Assembly: GCA_050084515.1 (NCBI GenBank)
Contig: CM114275.1
Location: forward strand, 1,860,001 to 1,924,000
Direction: 5' to 3'
DNA: 64,000 bases
Origin: Blasia pusilla
Lineage: Eukaryota; Marchantiophyta; Marchantiopsida; Blasiales
In this document: piece by piece, positions 59,479 to 64,000 of the stretch
Layout: every line of letters starts with the position of its first letter
Numbering within the stretch: the stretch's first letter is position 1
The notes under the pieces: generated by a model
Seen by the model: only the letters and a program-made list of their open reading frames with translations
What the model was told of the DNA's origin: nothing
Databases searched by the model: none
Position numbers and translations under genes: made by a program

Positions 59479-62400
59479 TTACATGAAATAACTAAGAGTG
59501 GTCTTCTTCCTTATGCCTCCTTCTCCATACTGCTCATTCCATTGCTGGAGTTCCATCATACTCCCTGCATCTGATGCAACACTCGAGCGAACCTGAAGCA
59601 CTCGAGACCATCAGTTCACATTTGTGCCAACCCTTCAGACGTAATTTTGTCAAGACTAATCTTGTCTTGTCAAAGAATACTGATGACTACTGTTAGTTCT
59701 TTCCCTACCCAGCACAAGTCCCACTGTTGAAAAGAGACCCACAAGCGAGAAATTAAGCTGCATAGTCTCACCTGCATTTAATTTAGCTGATGCACATAGA
59801 AATACACACTCCAGTACGATATCCTCCAAACAAATTACTATCTACAAATAGAATGAGACTGGTATGGCGTCAGAGTAAAAGGCCCCGTGGTTCACAAAAG
59901 GCTGTTCAATTAAATAAATAAGTAAATGGAAAAGGACAGACTGCTTGAAGTCTTCTTTTACTCGGGTATAAAAATCAAGATGGGGGATATTTGCTAGATC
60001 ATTGTGTCAAAACATGCTAGCATACAATTTTCACACCTTTTCCATTGCCTGTCGCATATCTGTCATGTTCAACGGACGAATATAAGGTGTGACTCCCGCC
60101 TCTACTGCAGGTAGCTCCAAACCTTCATCCTTGGCTTTCTCCTTGTCCTGGTACAAAACCACAATATCTTAAGAAACACAAATCTAGTAAACTGAGACAA
60201 CCTCACTTGTGCCCACAATATGTCCAAAAAGTGCTCAAAGATAAAGCATTCCCTTCATACCTTTTTCTCCTTATCTAGAAGCTCCCGTATCCTTCGGTAT
60301 GCAGCAGTAGTACACAAACTCTGCACAGAGACAAGTCCCAATAAACTTCTCTAAATGAAAGATTGAAAACTCTTTATCCGACATCTTAAGGACTTTGGTA
60401 GGACTGGTATCTAAAAGAAGACTGACACACAAGACTCGGCTTCAAGCATCATTCTAGTGTGTCTGGAACAGAAGATGTACTCAAATCATCACAATAAGTT
60501 TGACCCCTCGAAAAAATTCACACATTGTACGCATACTACAGCACCAGCTACATCAATTATACCCTTCATCACAGTCTATGAGCAGGCCTAGTTGCAAGCA
60601 ATGGTGACATCCGTTCTATCTGACAAATTCTGGGGAGAGACTGAACTGGTATGAAGAGCATAAAATTGAAGAAACACTCCCTAGTGAACATCTATCAGGC
60701 TTACCTTCAAGTCACTACCCGAATACCCATCGGTAGCAGCTGCCAGCTCCTCAACATTGAAATCAGGTGATACATCCTCCTCAGCCAGAATCACTTTCAA
60801 GATCTTTGCTCGATTGTCTCCATCTGGGAGATCTATCATCAATCTGTCACAAACATGCAAATTTCCGAAGGTACAGATCTAGAATGCTCTCAATGTACTT
60901 CAGTATACCAAATCTACATGAGGAACTGATCCTGAATGATTAAGTTTTAAAAAAAGAGTAACTAACTGCACCTGATAACGACCAACAACTTTCCCCCTGA
61001 ATTTTCCACTTTCATAGTTTGCTTAAGTCTCACACTGTTCAGATATTGATCCGAAGTGATTCAACCCAATCTTCCTAAACGGAACAAACCTGCGAGGAAA
61101 TCTTCTGATCACAGCTTCATCAAGATCAAAAGGTCGATTGGTCGCTGCCAATACCAGCACTCTCTCTTTCTCCCTGGTGCGGAGTCCATCCCAGCTGGCC
61201 ATAAATTCGTTCTTTAGTTTGCGCATAGCAGAGTGTTCCGTATCTTTTCCTCTTCGTCCCAACATGCTGTCAACCTTCAGATCAACAATCACCATTACAA
61301 GTAAACATTTCAGTATCTATTTCTTACTAGATACACACGTGCACATTTTCAACTTGGCCAACAAACCATTTTGGAGATAACATCACCTTCAGCACTGGGT
61401 GCTTCATAAATGTTTAGGATAGTCATTAAAGATACATATAGTGGGGTCTATTACATCTATAAACACATATCTCCATTTATCACTTGCTTTGATATTTGAG
61501 CTCTGAACCATTTCACAGCTCTTCACAAGTTGGATAGATGTAACAGAGCACCAAAGGATTTGAGAACTCAGAAGATGAGAATCTTTTTATATAAGGTAGC
61601 TTATGACTACACTGATAAAGAGATACAAATAGCTCAAAGGAAACTATTTACTTCATGACAGACTCCGTAGATGTGACATGAGAATGACTCGACCCTTGAC
61701 AAAACATATGAGGAAGGTTCAATGGAGAAGGTTAGAGTAAAAACCTCGTCAATGAAGATAACACTAGGTGAAATCTTGCTCGCTAGAGTAAATACAGCTT
61801 TGACATATTTCTCAGCTTCACCAAACCACTATCAAACATGACAACAAAAATTATGGTTAAGGGTTCTGTCAGTGGTTATTTCTGACATCCGTGATGTCCA
61901 TTTCAGCTTCCTTGTAGCTGATCTGGTGAGAATTGACGACTTCAAGATGCCAAGAAAGCTTTAAAAAATCAGCAGAACATAAGCAACCAATTCACCAGCT
62001 GAAAAAATGAAGGATACTTAAGAGGGGCCTTGCTGAATGAAAACCTTGGAAGCAATGGTGGACATTGATATATTTATGAAGTTTGCTCCAGCTTCGGTTG
62101 CTACAGCTTTGGCAAGCATCGTCTTTCCAGTACCAGGCGGCCCAAAGAGAAGAAGTCCTCTGCAAGGCTGCATCAAAGAACCCCACAATCCTGGTTTATC
62201 ATATAGCAGTTCTCCTATACCAGTTCTCTTCTAGGCATGCATCATGAATGACAGGATACAAACCCTTACGCACATTCCCTTGGGCAGTCAACACATGGAA
62301 TTCATTGTCTTGTAAAAACTGTCACAACTCTCAAGGACCAATGGACAAGCTTTGCATGTGTAGCATGTATGAACAAATGCAATTGCACTATTTTGAGAAA

Positions 62401-64000
62401 GTGGAAGACCCACTTGTCAAAAAAAACCCGACTACCATTTAACAGATAAAATGAACTGAGTTCATTCTGTTCAAACAGCTCACCTTGGTTAGCTGCCCCT
62501 TTACAAACAGTTCTGGTCTCTGCAGAGGAAGCATCACCAACTCCCTAAGTGTTTCCTTCACATTCTCAAGAGCCCCAATGTGGTCGAACGTCACCCCTAG
62601 CTCATCTGGAGGAATAACTTCTGGCAGGAGCATCTTCTCAAACTCATTGTCACAAACCACATCCTACACCACAAACCATGGCCAATCAGCAAATGCCTCC
62701 AAGTCCCAACTCTAGAATCTGAGTACAGAAGCAAATAAGCTCCACATCCAAAGCTTCGCCTTCCTCATTGCTTGAAGCAATCTAATTCAGGAAAATCATA
62801 CTAAACGTGAAACTATAACCTATTTTGATTTATTTTTTTATCCTCCAAATAAGCAGTGTTGAATGCATTTACCTTCAAGCTCTTCTTTTTAGTGGAGGAG
62901 CCTCGTTGTATTGACTGGATTTCTGTTAGGCTGTGCTGTAGGCTGCTCAAAAGTTCCCCAAGCCATCACAAAACCAGTGGTCATATTTGATCTCACATCT
63001 ATGTAGGAGTTCTACAAAACCATCTTTCAAAGAGGAGGGCTCAATCAATGCACAGCATAGAAATTCTGGTGAAAAAACAGACGGAAAACTACCTATCAGA
63101 TCCAATTAAAAGTTTCCCGTTTTGCAAAACAGGCTCCGGATTTGTCTGTAGATGACGACTGATGCCCCAACCAACTACTTTCTCCGACACTGCCGATCAA
63201 TCCAGAGTTTGAACATTAATCCATCTTACACAGCGACTGAAACAAACAATCACAAAATCAACTTCAAAGGTGTCACTGCTAACCGCTAAATGGTATTGTG
63301 CAGGCCCTTTCAATCATCAACTAGAAGCATTTCACCATAGACTAACTTCAAATGCAGTAGTTCTACATTGACTGCCAATTTGAGTAGCAACTAGTTTCAT
63401 TACACAAGAGGTGTAGAGGAGAAATGGAGCATATACGTACTGTCATGGGTCAGGATATGTGTTCTAATGTCAATGCTGGACAAATCACTGCATTCAACAC
63501 TGGAAGCTCCCATTACCTGCATGTTTCAAGCTGTTACTAAGTTTCAATGGAATTACTAAAAGCAACATGACACGAAAACAATACAATTTGAAAAAATGAT
63601 TATCCGGGATGAATTATGCTCCCTGTGAAGAACACAAACCATGCGGAGCTGCTGCCTGTTCGCTTCAGCCTTCAGCTTCTCTGTGTCCTGCTCTAATTGG
63701 CGGTTCCACTCAGTCAGCAACCCTTCATCCTGGAAAACAATCCCTGACCTTCTCAGAATGCATGCTTTCATACCAGAAGATATTTCAATGGCGTAACCAA
63801 TGAAAAAATCATCCATCCATATGTCATTGTATTAGTGACACTGAGTCCATCCATCCTCAGGGTTTGAGAATCACACTCTCAGATAGACTCAATGCAATCC
63901 ATTCCAGTAGGTTATGTGACAATATATTTGTACTTGAACAAATAAACTAAACAATTGGCACCTGCGGTTGTTGCAGATGTATCTTTGTAGGGAAGAGTTT
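59479..64000 (-). CDS. MSP1/DAA1-like AAA ATPase, 13 C-terminal exons (5' end beyond window)
   Basis: Exons in transcription order: beyond 64000-63962, 63729-63640, 63516-63441, 63189-63093, 62942-62873, 62663-62484, 62167-62045, 61828-61745, 61274-61090, 60843-60705, 60320-60261, 60147-60037 and 59592-59479 (stop TAA). All junctions are GT-AG and phases agree. The upstream part includes [13 protein letters not shown]. The AAA module then shows [17 protein letters not shown], Walker [10 protein letters not shown] (62167-62045 exon), Walker B VIFIDE (61745), sensor-1 [17 protein letters not shown] with an Arg-finger RRF, and sensor-2-like GYSGSDLK. The C-terminus [18 protein letters not shown] is characteristic of the plant family of large AAA proteins related to MSP1/ATAD1 (several Arabidopsis members carry an N-terminal FHA domain). 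Members are hexameric unfoldases or extractors of membrane proteins; the specific role here is not shown. Confidence 0.93.

Noticed and set aside
61138-62715. Plus-strand open frames across the AAA ATPase
   Set aside because: They are antisense shadows of exons with clear Walker A, Walker B and sensor motifs on the minus strand.

Overview
The window looks like nuclear DNA of a land plant, most likely a non-seed plant (a bryophyte or lycophyte); that placement is an inference. Supporting points are spliced genes with GT-AG introns, three typical plant gene families (a TIR-NBS protein of the XTNX/TNP type, the vacuolar Mg/Zn-proton exchanger MHX, and a plant MSP1/DAA1-like AAA ATPase), AT-rich intergenic DNA and several kinds of decayed plant transposon. 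I saw no prokaryotic operon, CRISPR array, rRNA or tRNA.

Layout. 1-2619 (minus): N-terminal 873 codons of an XTNX-type TIR-NB-ARC protein that runs off the left edge. 2620-5849: its upstream region. 5850-6720 (plus): a frameshifted pseudogene of an unrecognised protein. 8716-16708 (plus): a decayed Ty3/gypsy retrotransposon carrying a cytosine-C5 DNA methyltransferase domain between protease and reverse transcriptase. 19498-22316 (minus), 23393-24010 (plus) and 53190-53860 (minus): further LTR/gag pieces of the same family. 26400-32427 (minus): MHX, eight exons with consistent phases. 33598-35152 (minus): a weakly supported spliced gene. 36000-40500: very AT-rich DNA. 40554-45627: a CACTA/EnSpm tnp2-type transposase remnant between two 320-336 bp direct repeats. 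46389-47519: a second, more decayed copy of the methyltransferase-bearing retroelement, interrupted by a short repeat. 47580-57400: mostly repeat debris, including a complex foldback at 54756-54915. 57405-58271 (minus): the tail of a LINE-like ORF. 59479-64000 (minus): thirteen exons of an AAA ATPase that runs off the right edge.

The most interesting content is the retrotransposon-encoded methyltransferase. Motifs I, IV (with catalytic Pro-Cys), VI, VIII and IX/X are readable in order and in the unpermuted order, unlike plant DRM enzymes, and local wording resembles DNMT3. A second copy at 47200-47519 keeps the pre-methyltransferase linker and motif I, so the arrangement belongs to a family and not to one accidental insertion. 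Both copies are dead here: frameshifts and many premature stops, mostly TAG and TGA codons one C-to-T step from CAG and CGA. Retrotransposon-borne DNMTs have been reported in dinoflagellates and charophyte algae; if the host is a land plant, this extends or parallels that case.
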